A stretch of DNA of 64,000 nt from Streptomyces finlayi (lineage in GTDB: Bacteria; Actinomycetota; Actinomycetes; Streptomycetales; Streptomycetaceae), in assembly GCF_014216315.1 (NCBI RefSeq), contig NZ_CP045702.1, forward strand, positions 6,944,001 to 7,008,000, in the 5' to 3' direction. Made by a program: the position numbers and the translations under genes. The notes beneath the pieces were generated by a model that was given only the letters and a program-made list of their open reading frames with translations, did not search any database and was not told the DNA's origin. Of this stretch, positions 26,563 through 35,210 are shown piece after piece (position 1 is the stretch's first letter; every line of letters starts with the position of its first letter).

Positions 26563-27033
26563 TCAGCGCACCCGCCCGTACCAGACGCTCCTGGACCAGA
26601 TCCGTTCGAGGCGCACGACGGACCCGGACTTCGGGGAGTGCCAGATCCGGCCGCCGCCCGCGTAGATGCCCACGTGGTAGACGCTGCGGCCGGAATGGAA
26701 GAAGACCAGATCGCCACGCTTCCGCTGCGAGGAGGTGATGTGGCGGGTCTTGTTGTACTGCTGCTGGGCCGTGCGGGGGAGCTTCTTGCCCACCCTCTTG
26801 AACGAGTACATCGTCAGCCCCGAACAGTCGAAACGGCGGGGGCCGGCTGCACCGTACTTGTAGGGTGAACCCTTCTTCGAGGCGGCGATGCTGAGCGCCT
26901 TCGTCGAATGGGTGGCGGCTTCGGCATCGTTCACGATGCCCGGGGCCAGCATGGTGGTTCCGAGGGCGAGAGTGAGTGCCGAGGCCGTGCCGGCCCGGGC
27001 GAGAAGTGACGGGACATGAACCTGCGCAGACAT
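26563..27033 (-). CDS. Secreted NlpC/P60 family peptidoglycan hydrolase
   Basis: 156 residues from ATG 27031-27033, preceded by GAAGGG. A signal peptide (about residues 1-39) ends near VNDAEAA. The NlpC/P60 core has the nucleophile Cys in RRFDCSGLTMYSFKRVGKKL, the first His in GRSVYHVGIYAGGG and the third polar residue in RIWHSPKSGSVV; the preceding RGDLVFFHSG is also typical. Such enzymes cleave D-Glu-meso-DAP bonds in wall peptides. The protein consists of signal plus catalytic domain, with no wall-binding domain. It is preceded by a c-di-AMP riboswitch, which ties wall hydrolysis to turgor and second-messenger control. Confidence 0.92.
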   Translation of the reverse strand: MSAQVHVPSLLARAGTASALTLALGTTMLAPGIVNDAEAATHSTKALSIAASKKGSPYKYGAAGPRRFDCSGLTMYSFKRVGKKLPRTAQQQYNKTRHITSSQRKRGDLVFFHSGRSVYHVGIYAGGGRIWHSPKSGSVVRLERIWSRSVWYGRVR

Positions 27034-27041
27034 GCGCAACC

Positions 27042-27205
27042 CTTCGTCAGCCGCCTGTGAAGGATGACCTGTCGGGTTCGGGCTGGCGAAGTTGCCCGGC
27101 CGCACGTTGCGGCTTCACCCCGAGGAACGGCCGGTTGCCCGGTCGGCCCGTTGTGCTCGGGTCCTCCACTCCTGCCGATCCACTCCTGTCGACCAGTCAT
27201 CCGGA
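27042..27205 (-). ncRNA. c-di-AMP (ydaO/yuaA-type) riboswitch in the NlpC/P60 leader
   Basis: Read on the minus strand, the leader contains in order GGAGTGGAGGACCC, CGGGGTGAAGCCGC, CGGGCAACTTCGCC, GCCCGAACCCGACAGGTCAT and CCTTCACAGGCGG, followed by GACGAAGGG. These match the conserved blocks of the ydaO class (GGGGUGAAUCC ... GCCGAA(U/C)CCGUCAGCUAACCUCGUAGGCG). The element ends a few bases before the ribosome-binding site and ATG of a NlpC/P60 gene, the classic Streptomyces target (compare rpfA-type genes). Boundaries are approximate. The family is an OFF switch: c-di-AMP binding lowers expression. Confidence 0.82.
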
Positions 27206-27545
27206 CGGCGGCAGGACTCGGCGTCCGCCCGGACCGCCCCGTCGCGGTGGCGGGGGCTTGTCGTCCCAGGGATCTTGACTCACCCGGCGCCTGTTTTCCG
27301 AGCTGAAACAGTGTTATGAGAGGATCATCACGACTGATCCATTCGGGTGGACAGAGGGGATTTGGGTCGGGCGAAGTGATGTTCGACCAGGCTCGTACCA
27401 GCGACAAAGCGCTGAACTCGGCTCACCATCCCTACCCGATGCGCAAGTTGAGCTGTCCCTCGTGAGGGGGACGGCCTACGCCGAACGAGCGAGGAAACTC
27501 GGTGCGGGTGCCGGGCGTGTCGCAAGAGTGCCGGGGAAGCGCTGA

Positions 27546-27854
27546 TCAAGTCGTGCCGACGGGGGGCACGGTGACCCGTTCCGCCCGCCGCTCCCCGTCG
27601 AGCACCCGTAGGGCCCGGGCCAGGGTGCCCGCATGGATCTGCGTCTCGCCCCGCTCGTGCATGGAGACGAGGGCGTCACGCAAGGCCGCGGCTCGGGAGG
27701 CCAGCGCCTGCGCCGCCCGGAGCGCGCTGTAGGTGTCGCTGCCACGCGCCGGGTTGATCCGGCCCACTTGGTCGAGCACTTCGAGATAGCGGTCGATGAA
27801 CTCCCCCTCGGCGCGGGTCAGCGCGGGGAGCGGTGGGAACTCCGGTGGCGGCAT
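27546..27854 (-). CDS. Hypothetical protein downstream of the ClpP-like gene
   Basis: 102 residues, starting 7 nt after the ClpP-like stop and preceded by GAGGTGA. After a Pro-rich start (MPPPEFPPLPALTRAEGEFI) the rest is predicted all-helical and charged (DRYLEVLDQVGRINPARGSD, TYSALRAAQALASRAAALRD, ALVSMHERGETQIHAGTLAR). No known domain is recognised. Tight spacing indicates co-expression with the ClpP-like protein, so it may be an adaptor or partner, but that is inference from position only. Confidence 0.6.
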   Translation of the reverse strand: MPPPEFPPLPALTRAEGEFIDRYLEVLDQVGRINPARGSDTYSALRAAQALASRAAALRDALVSMHERGETQIHAGTLARALRVLDGERRAERVTVPPVGTT

Positions 27855-27861
27855 CGGCGGT

Positions 27862-28497
27862 TCACCTCGCGGTGTGCGGCGGCTGGGAGGGGCTGCGGTT
27901 CTCCATGACGTGGTCCACCATCCCGTACGCCTTGGCGGCCGCGGCGTCGAGGAAGGTGTCCCGGTCGAGGTCGGCGGATACCTGCTCCGCGGGCCGGCCG
28001 GTGTGCCGGATCAGCATCTCCGTGAGCACCTCGCGCTCACGCATCAACTCCCCTGCCTCGATCTCCAGATCGGAGGGCTGGCCCCGCACGGGCTCCGGCA
28101 GGGACGGCTGCTGAATGACTACCCGGGCGCCGGGCAGGGCATGTCGCCGGCCCGGCGCACCGGCGGCGAGCAGGACGGCCGCCGAGGAGCCGGCCTGGCC
28201 GAGACAGAACGTCTCCACCTCGCAGGTGAGGAACTGCATCGTGTCGTAGATGGCTGCCATGGCGGTGAACGAGCCGCCGGGGGAGTTGATGTACAGCGAG
28301 ACCGGCCGGTCGGGATCCGCGTGCTCCAGGTACATGAACTGAGCGATGAGGTCGGTCGTCGCGACGTCGTCCACCGGTGTGCCGAGAAAGACGATCCGCT
28401 CGGACAGCAGCTTCGAGTACGGGTCGAGGGTCCGGGTTCCGGTGGCGGTGCGCTCCGTGAGTTCCGGCAGTACGTATCGAGCGGCGGGGCGGATCAT
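27862..28497 (-). CDS. ClpP-like protease subunit with Gln at the catalytic His position
   Basis: 211 residues from ATG 28495-28497. The ClpP fold is clear: LLSERIVFLGTPVDDVATTD, then HADPDRPVSLYINSPGGSFT and AAIYDTMQFLTCEVETFCLG. The nucleophile region is GQAGSSAAVLLAAG, with Ser104 at the catalytic position. The block that should read LPxARxMIHQP instead reads LPGARVVIQQP, so the catalytic His is Gln129. The Asp region SADLDRDTFLDAAAAKAYGM is normal. Activity may be lost, or the subunit may work in a mixed tetradecamer. No second clpP or chaperone gene is nearby. It is divergent from a Phd-type gene, with a palindrome in the shared promoter. Confidence 0.85.
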   Translation of the reverse strand: MIRPAARYVLPELTERTATGTRTLDPYSKLLSERIVFLGTPVDDVATTDLIAQFMYLEHADPDRPVSLYINSPGGSFTAMAAIYDTMQFLTCEVETFCLGQAGSSAAVLLAAGAPGRRHALPGARVVIQQPSLPEPVRGQPSDLEIEAGELMREREVLTEMLIRHTGRPAEQVSADLDRDTFLDAAAAKAYGMVDHVMENRSPSQPPHTAR

Positions 28498-28520
28498 GAC
28501 CTGGTCCTCCTTGTAAGAAA

Positions 28521-28535
28521 TGTACAGGACGTACA
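28521..28535. promoter_or_regulatory. TGTAC-N5-GTACA palindrome between clpP-like and phd genes
   Basis: TGTACAGGACGTACA (28521-28535) is a perfect dyad, with further symmetric TTGT / ACAA at its flanks (28511, 28535). It lies 24 nt from the ClpP-like start and 8 to 20 nt from the Phd starts. The position fits an operator bound by the Phd protein and controlling both genes. Confidence 0.5.
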
Positions 28536-28554
28536 CAAGGTTATGATGGGGACT

Positions 28555-28839
28555 ATGGCCTACGAGATTCCGGTGACGCAAGCCCGGGCGGAGCTCGCCG
28601 AACTGATCAACCGCGTCGTCTACGGCGGCGAACGGGTGGTCGTGACGCGGCACGGAAAGCCGCTCATCGCCCTCGTTTCCGCCGCTGACCTGCGGCGACT
28701 CGAGGACGAGGAAGCAGTGGCGGAGGAGCAGGTGATCCGCTCGGTGTCCTCGATCCACTCGGTGACGTCCGCTCCGGGCGAACGGCGGAGCTTCGGTATC
28801 GCCGCCGAGCACCGTCGGCACGACCACCAGGGCGACTGA
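28555..28839 (+). CDS. Phd/YefM-type antitoxin or regulator without a toxin gene
   Basis: 94 residues from ATG 28555; in-frame ATGs at 28543 and 28546 are alternatives. MAYEIPVTQARAELAELINR, VVYGGERVVVTRHGKPLIAL then VSAADLRRLEDEEAV is a canonical Phd/YefM N-terminal DNA-binding domain. The C-terminal about 40 residues are longer than usual and do not match a toxin-binding tail. No doc, yoeB or relE homologue follows; downstream are only gene stubs. Its divergent neighbour is a ClpP-like protein, and Clp proteases are the usual degraders of Phd-type antitoxins. It may act purely as the regulator of the clpP-like operon. Confidence 0.8.
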   Translation: MAYEIPVTQARAELAELINRVVYGGERVVVTRHGKPLIALVSAADLRRLEDEEAVAEEQVIRSVSSIHSVTSAPGERRSFGIAAEHRRHDHQGD

Positions 28840-28959
28840 AAGTCTTCGCCCGGACGTGAAAAGGCCGTGCACCCCGTCCGCTGGGGCGGGGATGCGCGGC
28901 GGCTCGGTGGTCCAGCGCGTCAGTGCCGGTTCGCGGGCGCCCGGGGCCGCGTCCGCCCT

Positions 28960-29118
28960 GTCGTGGCGCCGCCCTGCCGCGATCACGACGGTCAGACGGG
29001 CCGCCGCCCACAGGGTGGGGGCCGGTGCCGGGCCGCCTGCCGCGCTGCCGTCGAAGAAGGCGACCGACCTCAGCAGCGATCCGCCCGCACCCGGCGGCAG
29101 CCACCGGCCGACCGCGTC
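28960..29118 (-). pseudogene. YhgE/Pip-type membrane protein, C-terminal stub
   Basis: The minus strand reads GDAVGRWLPPGAGGSLLRSV then AFFDGSAAGGPAPAPTLWAA and ARLTVVIAAGRRHDRADA. GRxLPPGAGGxLLRSxAFFDGA followed by one membrane helix is the C-terminal end of YhgE/Pip and related ABC-2-like membrane proteins. No stop follows in frame, and the N-terminal hundreds of residues are gone. At 29107-29118 it meets a TetR stub on the other strand. Confidence 0.5.
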
Positions 29119-29247
29119 GCCCGCACGCTGATCGCGACGGCCCGGGGCTTCATCGTCCAACTGGCACTGTTCGGGGACATGAAGCCGGAGGTCCTGGCGG
29201 ACGGGCTGCGGGGCCTGATGCCCATGGAAGTGCAAAGGGTCAGTTAA
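29107..29247 (+). pseudogene. TetR-family regulator, C-terminal stub
   Basis: The plus strand reads ADRVARTLIATARGFIVQLA then LFGDMKPEVLADGLRGLMPM, EVQRVS and a stop. (P)xxVARTLIAxxxGFIVQLALFGxxxPExxxDGLRxLM is the last two helices of many TetR regulators. The DNA-binding domain and most of the ligand domain are missing. Paired with the membrane-protein stub, it looks like what remains of a divergent tetR / membrane-protein locus. Confidence 0.55.
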
Positions 29248-29384
29248 CGCGCCGGAAAAACTTCCGCCCTAACGTGCAATACCTCGCCGCGGGACTCTCG
29301 TTCAAGATCGACAGGCTCTTGGGGGCGGATAGGGTCCGGCTGCGTCCAGGGCAGGTACTGGGCGCAAGACGAAGAGGTGGAAGC

Positions 29385-29687
<303 letters not shown>

Positions 29688-29702
29688 CGGGGGCGCGCCG
29701 CG

Positions 29703-30014
29703 ATGATTCCCGGAGAGATCCTGTACGCGGACGGCCCGGTGCCGCTCAACGAGGGCCGTGCCGTCACCCGCCTCACCGTCCTCAACGCCGCCGACCGCCC
29801 CGTCCAGGTCGGCTCGCACTACCACTTCGCCGAGGCCAACCCGGGCCTGGACTTCGACCGGACCGCCGCCCGCGGGCAGCGGCTCAACATCGCCGCCGGC
29901 ACCGCTGTCCGCTTCGAGCCCGGCATTCCCGTCGACGTCCAACTCGTCCCCCTCGCAGGGCTGCGCATCGTCCACGGCCTGCGCGGCGAAACCGGAGGTG
30001 CCCTCGATGCCTGA
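29703..30014 (+). CDS. ureB: Urease beta subunit UreB
   Basis: 103 residues. MIPGEILYADGPVPLNEGRA is the typical start. VQVGSHYHFAEANPGLDFDR and AVRFEPGIPVDVQLVPLAGL are conserved blocks, with the GSHYHFxExN motif intact. It begins 15 nt after ureA and overlaps ureC by 8 nt. Structural subunit of the apo-urease, located in the cytosol. Confidence 0.96.
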   Translation: MIPGEILYADGPVPLNEGRAVTRLTVLNAADRPVQVGSHYHFAEANPGLDFDRTAARGQRLNIAAGTAVRFEPGIPVDVQLVPLAGLRIVHGLRGETGGALDA

Positions 30015-31728
30015 ACTCGACCGCGCGGTCTACGCCGACCTGTTCGGACCCACCACGGGCGACCGCATCCGGCTCGCCGACACCGACCTGTTCGCCGAGA
30101 TCGAGGAGGACCGCTCCGGCGGGCCCGGACTCGCCGGTGACGAAGCGGTGTTCGGTGGCGGCAAGGTGATCCGCGAGTCGATGGGCCAGGCGCGCACCAC
30201 CCGCGCCGAAGGCGCCCCCGACACCGTGATCACCGGCGCCGTCGTCATCGACCACTGGGGCGTCGTCAAGGCGGACATCGGCATCCGCGACGGCCGGATC
30301 ACCGGCATCGGCAAGGCCGGGAACCCCGACGCGATGGACGGAGTGCACCCCGACCTGGTCATCGGACCCGAGACCGAGATCATCGCCGGCAACGGCAAGG
30401 TTCTGACCGCGGGCGCCGTCGACGCGCACGTCCACTTCATCTCGCCGACCATCGTCGACCAGGCGCTGTCCGCCGGTGTCACCACTCTCGTGGGCGGTGG
30501 CACGGGACCCGCCGAGGGCACCAAGGCCACCACGGTCACGCCCGGCGCCTGGCACCTCGCGCGGATGTTCGAGGCGTTGGAGGCCTACCCGGTCAACATC
30601 GGCCTGCTCGGCAAGGGCAACACGATGTCCCAGGACGCGATGCGTGCCCAACTCCGGGGCGGAGCGCTCGGATTCAAGATCCATGAGGACTGGGGGGCCA
30701 CACCCGCCGTCATCGACGCCTGCCTGACGGTGTGCGAGGAGAGCGGCGCCCAGCTCGCCATCCACACGGACACCCTCAACGAGGCCGGATTCGTCGGCGA
30801 CACCCTCGCCGCCATCGCGGGACGCTCGATCCACGCGTACCACACCGAAGGGGCCGGGGGAGGGCATGCCCCCGACATCATCACCGTCGTGTCGGAGCCG
30901 TACATCCTGCCGAGCTCCACCAACCCGACCCGCCCGCACACCGTCAACACCATCGAGGAGCACCTCGACATGCTGATGGTCTGCCACCACCTCAATCCGG
31001 CGGTGCCGGAGGACCTGGCCTTCGCCGAGTCACGGATCAGGCCCTCGACCATCGCGGCCGAAGACATCCTCCACGACCTCGGCGCGATCTCGATCATCTC
31101 CTCCGACGCCCAGGCGATGGGCCGTGTCGGCGAAGTGATCCTGCGGACCTGGCAGACCGCGCACGTGATGAAGAAGCGGCGCGGCGCCCTGCCGGGAGAC
31201 GGACGGGCCGACAACCGCCGTATCCGTCGCTATGTCGCCAAATACACGATCAACCCGGCGGTGGCCCAGGGGCTGGACCGGGAGATCGGCTCCGTCGAGA
31301 CCGGCAAGCTCGCCGACCTCGTCCTCTGGGACCCGGCGTTCTTCGGGGTCAAGCCGCAGACGGTCATCAAGGGCGGCCAGATCGCGTACGCGCAGATGGG
31401 CGACGCCAACGCCTCCATTCCCACTCCGCAGCCGGTGATGCCCCGGCCGATGTTCGGCGCACGCGGCCGCGCCCCCGCGGCGAACTCGTTCAACTTCGTG
31501 ACCGGCGTGGCCATCGAGGACGGACTGCCGGAACGCCTCGGCCTCGGCAAACGGTTCGTGCCGATCACCAGTACCAGGGGCGTCACCAAGGCGGACATGC
31601 GGGAGAACGACGCGCTGCCCCGTGTCCAGGTCGACCCGGACAGCTTCGCCGTCACCATCGACGGTGAGCCGGTCGTTCCCGCGCCCGCCGCCGAACTCCC
31701 CATGGCGCAGCGCTACTTCCTCTTCTGA
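30007..31728 (+). CDS. ureC: Urease alpha (catalytic) subunit UreC
   Basis: 573 residues from ATG 30007, inside the end of ureB. The nickel site is complete: DAHVHFISP (two His), the carbamylated Lys in LGFKIHEDWGATP, HTDTLNEAGFVGDT, the remaining His in SIHAYHTEGAGGGHAPD, and the Asp in ISSDAQAMGRVGEV. The flap Cys/His region is MLMVCHHLNPAVPEDLAFAE. It hydrolyses urea to ammonia and carbamate. Longer in-frame starts lie within ureB and are not plausible. Full-length and undamaged. Confidence 0.98.
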   Translation: MPELDRAVYADLFGPTTGDRIRLADTDLFAEIEEDRSGGPGLAGDEAVFGGGKVIRESMGQARTTRAEGAPDTVITGAVVIDHWGVVKADIGIRDGRITGIGKAGNPDAMDGVHPDLVIGPETEIIAGNGKVLTAGAVDAHVHFISPTIVDQALSAGVTTLVGGGTGPAEGTKATTVTPGAWHLARMFEALEAYPVNIGLLGKGNTMSQDAMRAQLRGGALGFKIHEDWGATPAVIDACLTVCEESGAQLAIHTDTLNEAGFVGDTLAAIAGRSIHAYHTEGAGGGHAPDIITVVSEPYILPSSTNPTRPHTVNTIEEHLDMLMVCHHLNPAVPEDLAFAESRIRPSTIAAEDILHDLGAISIISSDAQAMGRVGEVILRTWQTAHVMKKRRGALPGDGRADNRRIRRYVAKYTINPAVAQGLDREIGSVETGKLADLVLWDPAFFGVKPQTVIKGGQIAYAQMGDANASIPTPQPVMPRPMFGARGRAPAANSFNFVTGVAIEDGLPERLGLGKRFVPITSTRGVTKADMRENDALPRVQVDPDSFAVTIDGEPVVPAPAAELPMAQRYFLF

Positions 31729-31767
31729 CGACCTCCACCGCTCCGACGCTCCGATCGAAGGTCAGCC

Positions 31768-32430
31768 ATGACGCGCGCAGCGCTGCTCGTCCTCGCAGAC
31801 GGCCGGTTCCCCGCCGGTGGCCATGCCCACTCGGGTGGCGCCGAACCGGCCGTCAAGGCAGGGCGCATCCGTAACACCGACGACCTCGCGGACTTCTGCC
31901 GTGGCCGGCTCCACACCACGGGACTCACCTCCGCCGCACTGGCCGCGGCGGCCGCCCACGGCCTCGACCCGCTCGCGCTCGACGAGGCCGCCGACGCCCG
32001 CACACCCTCGCCCGCCCTGCGAGCCGTCGCGCGCAAGCTCGGCCGTCAGCTGATGCGGGCCGCCCGAGCCACCTGGCCCAGCGCCGAACTGGCCGCTCTC
32101 GCCGCCGCCCGGCCGCGAGGCGCCCACCAGCCCGTCGTCCTCGGCCTCACCGCCCGGTCCGCTGGGCTCGGGCCCGAGGACGCCGCGCACTGCGTCGTGT
32201 ACGAGACGGTCAGCGGACCTGCCACCGCGGTCGTCCGGCTGCTCTCCCTCGACCCCTTCGAGGCCACCGCCGTCCTCGCCCGCCTCGCCCCCGAACTCGA
32301 CCGGGTCGCCGAGCAGGCCGCCACCGCCGCCCGCCTGGGCCTCGACGCGCTGCCCGCCGCTTCGGCGCCGCTGCTCGACATCTCCGCCGAAGCGCACGCC
32401 GCCTGGCCGGTCCGTCTCTTCGCCTCGTGA
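31768..32430 (+). CDS. ureF: Urease accessory protein UreF
   Basis: 220 residues. LLVLADGRFPAGGHAHSGGA is the conserved N-terminal block (LADxxFPxGxFxHSxGxE), with the actinobacterial GGHAHSGGAE variant. The rest is all-helical. UreF gates GTPase activity and nickel transfer between UreG and the UreD-bound apo-enzyme. It lies 39 nt after ureC. No ureE (nickel donor) is present between ureC and ureF, which is usual for Streptomyces. Confidence 0.93.
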   Translation: MTRAALLVLADGRFPAGGHAHSGGAEPAVKAGRIRNTDDLADFCRGRLHTTGLTSAALAAAAAHGLDPLALDEAADARTPSPALRAVARKLGRQLMRAARATWPSAELAALAAARPRGAHQPVVLGLTARSAGLGPEDAAHCVVYETVSGPATAVVRLLSLDPFEATAVLARLAPELDRVAEQAATAARLGLDALPAASAPLLDISAEAHAAWPVRLFAS

Positions 32431-32453
32431 CCCGCACCCCCAGGAGCCGCCCC

Positions 32454-33127
<674 letters not shown>

Positions 33128-33131
<4 letters not shown>

Positions 33132-33895
33132 GCGTCCAGGCCACGGCCCGTATCACCGCGGTCCCCGACGGCAGGGGCGGCACCGCGCTGCCCGTCCTGG
33201 AGAGCGGCGGGCCCCTCGCCCTGCGCCGCACCCGTTCCGGCCTGGCCCCGTACGCCCGCGTCACCGTCGTCGGCGCCATGACCGCGCCCCTGGGCGGTGA
33301 CCGGCTCGCCGTCGAGGTGGACATCGGGGACGGTGCCCATCTGACCGTGGACTCGGCGGCCGCCACCGTCGCCCTCCCCGGAGCGGGACCGGACGCCGGG
33401 CCCGCGACGTACGACGTACGGCTGGCCGTGGGGGAGGGGGCGACGCTCCGCTGGCTTCCGGAGCAGCTCGTCTCCGCGTACGGCAGCGAGCTGCGCATGA
33501 CCACCCGGGTCGAACTCGCCCCCTCCGCGCGTCTGGTGCTGCGGGAGGAACAGGTCCTCGGCCGGCACGGCGAAACGACCGGTACGCTCACCACCCGGCT
33601 CACCGTGCGCCGGTCAGGACGCCCGCTGCTCGACCAGCAACTCGCCTACGGGCCGGGCGCGCCCGCCGGCTGGGACGGCGGGGCCGTACTCGGCGGACAC
33701 CGGGCGGTCGGCCAACTCCTGCTCGTCGAACCGGACTTCGAGGACTCCTGCCCGGAGACCCGACTGCTCTCCCCGACCGCCGTACGCACCCGGCTCGCCG
33801 GCCCCGCCGTGCTGGTGACCGCCGTCGCGGCCGACGCACGGCTGCTGCGCGGGGTGCTGGACGAGGCCCTGCGTGAGCTGAAAGGAACCGGCTGA
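33128..33895 (+). CDS. ureD: Urease accessory protein UreD
   Basis: 255 residues, overlapping the ureG stop by 4 nt (ATGA). Beta-rich UreD/UreH fold: AHLTVDSAAATVALPG, ATLRWLPEQLVSAYGSELRM, RLVLREEQVLGRHGETTGTL and QQLAYGPGAPAGWDGGAVLG correspond to the family blocks. UreD is the scaffold that docks UreF/UreG on UreABC. Last gene of the operon, followed by a strong terminator. Confidence 0.93.
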
Positions 33896-33980
33896 GCGGG
33901 AGTCCGCTGAGCGGGACGACCGGCACGACGTGACGTGTGCCCCGCACGCCACACCGAAACCGTAGAGGAAACGGGCGGTC

Positions 33981-34014
33981 GAGGGGCGGCCGGACACCTG
34001 TCCGGCCGCCCCTC
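33981..34014. terminator. Strong bidirectional terminator after ureD
   Basis: Perfect 16-bp palindrome: left arm 33981-33996 (GAGGGGCGGCCGGACA), right arm 33999-34014, only two bases between. It sits between the convergent ureD and epimerase genes. No T-run, as is common in Streptomyces. Confidence 0.75.
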
Positions 34015-34026
34015 CGCTCCGGCGCC

Positions 34027-35073
34027 TCACACGCCCCGGTCGTACTCCTCCAGCCAGGCGTCCTCCGCCGCGTAGTCGAAGATGTCGCCGTAGTTCCGCG
34101 CCATTTTGGGGAACGCGTCCCTCCAGTCCCGGCCGTCCAGCCGCCCGGCGAGCCAGGCCACGGTCTCCGGCAGGGAGTCCGCGTAACCGGTCACCGGCCG
34201 GTAGCCGAGCTCCCGCTCCGCCGCCGTCATGTCGTACACGATGTCGTGCGCCGCGCTCCAGGGGGTCTCCCCGACCCGGCCCGGGGCAGGCGCGCCCGCC
34301 AGCAGCACGGTCTCCGTCCTCCTCCCGAGGACCTCGTCGACGGCCGCACCGATCTCGGCGACCGTCGGAGCCCCGGGATCCGCCGCGTTCAGCACCCGGC
34401 TGCCAGGCCGCAGTGCGGCGAGCCGGATCAGCTCCGCCACATTGGACACATGCACGGGATGGAAGCGGCTGGTGCCCCCGTAAGCCAGGACCCGGCGCGT
34501 CCGGCCGTCGACAGCGCGCTTGACGAAATACAGCTCGCGCGGGGTGCGAGAGTACGGCCCGTGCACGGCCCCCGCCCGCAGCAGCGTCACGGGCAGGGAA
34601 CCGGCGGCGGCCAGCAGCTCCCGCTCCAGCCGGATCTTGCGCGTCGCGTAGGTCCCGTCGCCCGGTGCCACGGTGGCCAGGGACTCGGGGATCGGCACCG
34701 GATAGCGCGGGCCGCCGTCCGGGCGGTCCTGGGTGTCGAAGCTGCGGCCCTGCCCGTCCTCGTACACCGCGCCGCTGGAGATGACCACCGCCGAGCCGAT
34801 CCGGTCGGCGAGACCGGTCAGCTGCCGGGCGTGGGCCCCGTCGAAGGCCACCATGTCGACCAGGACGTCACAGCCCTCGCCCAGCGCCGCCGCGACCGCC
34901 CCGTCCTCGTCCCGGTCGAGACGGACGCCACGCACCCCCTCGGGCCAGGTGCCGTCCCGCCCGCCACCGTACGAGGCCGCGGTGACCTCCCAGCCGTCCC
35001 CGGCGAGCGCGGCGACGGCCGCCCTCCCGATCTGACCCGTGGCGCCCAGCACATATGCGTGTCCTCTGCTCAT
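34027..35073 (-). CDS. NAD-dependent epimerase/dehydratase family protein
   Basis: 348 residues. The Rossmann glycine motif is AYVLGATGQIGRAAVAALAG (about 6-25). VVISSGAVYEDGQG and TYATRKIRLERELLAAA supply the SDR catalytic Ser and YxxxK. FHPVHVSNVAELIRLAALRP and VLNAADPGAPTVAEIGAAVD are extended-SDR substrate-domain blocks. Likely acts on a nucleotide sugar or a similar metabolite; the substrate is unknown. No neighbouring glycosylation genes help. Monocistronic on the minus strand. Confidence 0.85.
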   Translation of the reverse strand: MSRGHAYVLGATGQIGRAAVAALAGDGWEVTAASYGGGRDGTWPEGVRGVRLDRDEDGAVAAALGEGCDVLVDMVAFDGAHARQLTGLADRIGSAVVISSGAVYEDGQGRSFDTQDRPDGGPRYPVPIPESLATVAPGDGTYATRKIRLERELLAAAGSLPVTLLRAGAVHGPYSRTPRELYFVKRAVDGRTRRVLAYGGTSRFHPVHVSNVAELIRLAALRPGSRVLNAADPGAPTVAEIGAAVDEVLGRRTETVLLAGAPAPGRVGETPWSAAHDIVYDMTAAERELGYRPVTGYADSLPETVAWLAGRLDGRDWRDAFPKMARNYGDIFDYAAEDAWLEEYDRGV

Positions 35074-35210
35074 GGGACAGACGCTAGGCGCTGGGCCACC
35101 GACGGGCAGGAAACCTTCGCTGAGCGCAGATTCCCGGATGCGCCGAGCGCGGCTTCGCGGGCCCTGCGGTCCTCAGCCGGGCCTGCGGGCTTCGCGGGAC
35201 CGAGACGCGG

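Noticed and set aside
27862..29235. One 457-aa protein joining the YhgE-like stub and the ClpP-like protein
   Set aside because: The frame is merely open; ClpP homology begins at the ATG at 28497, next to a promoter-like dyad, and the upstream part reads through the antisense of the Phd gene.
29248..29384. Specific urease promoter
   Set aside because: TAGGGT near 29329 is a possible -10, but no -35 at acceptable spacing was convincing.
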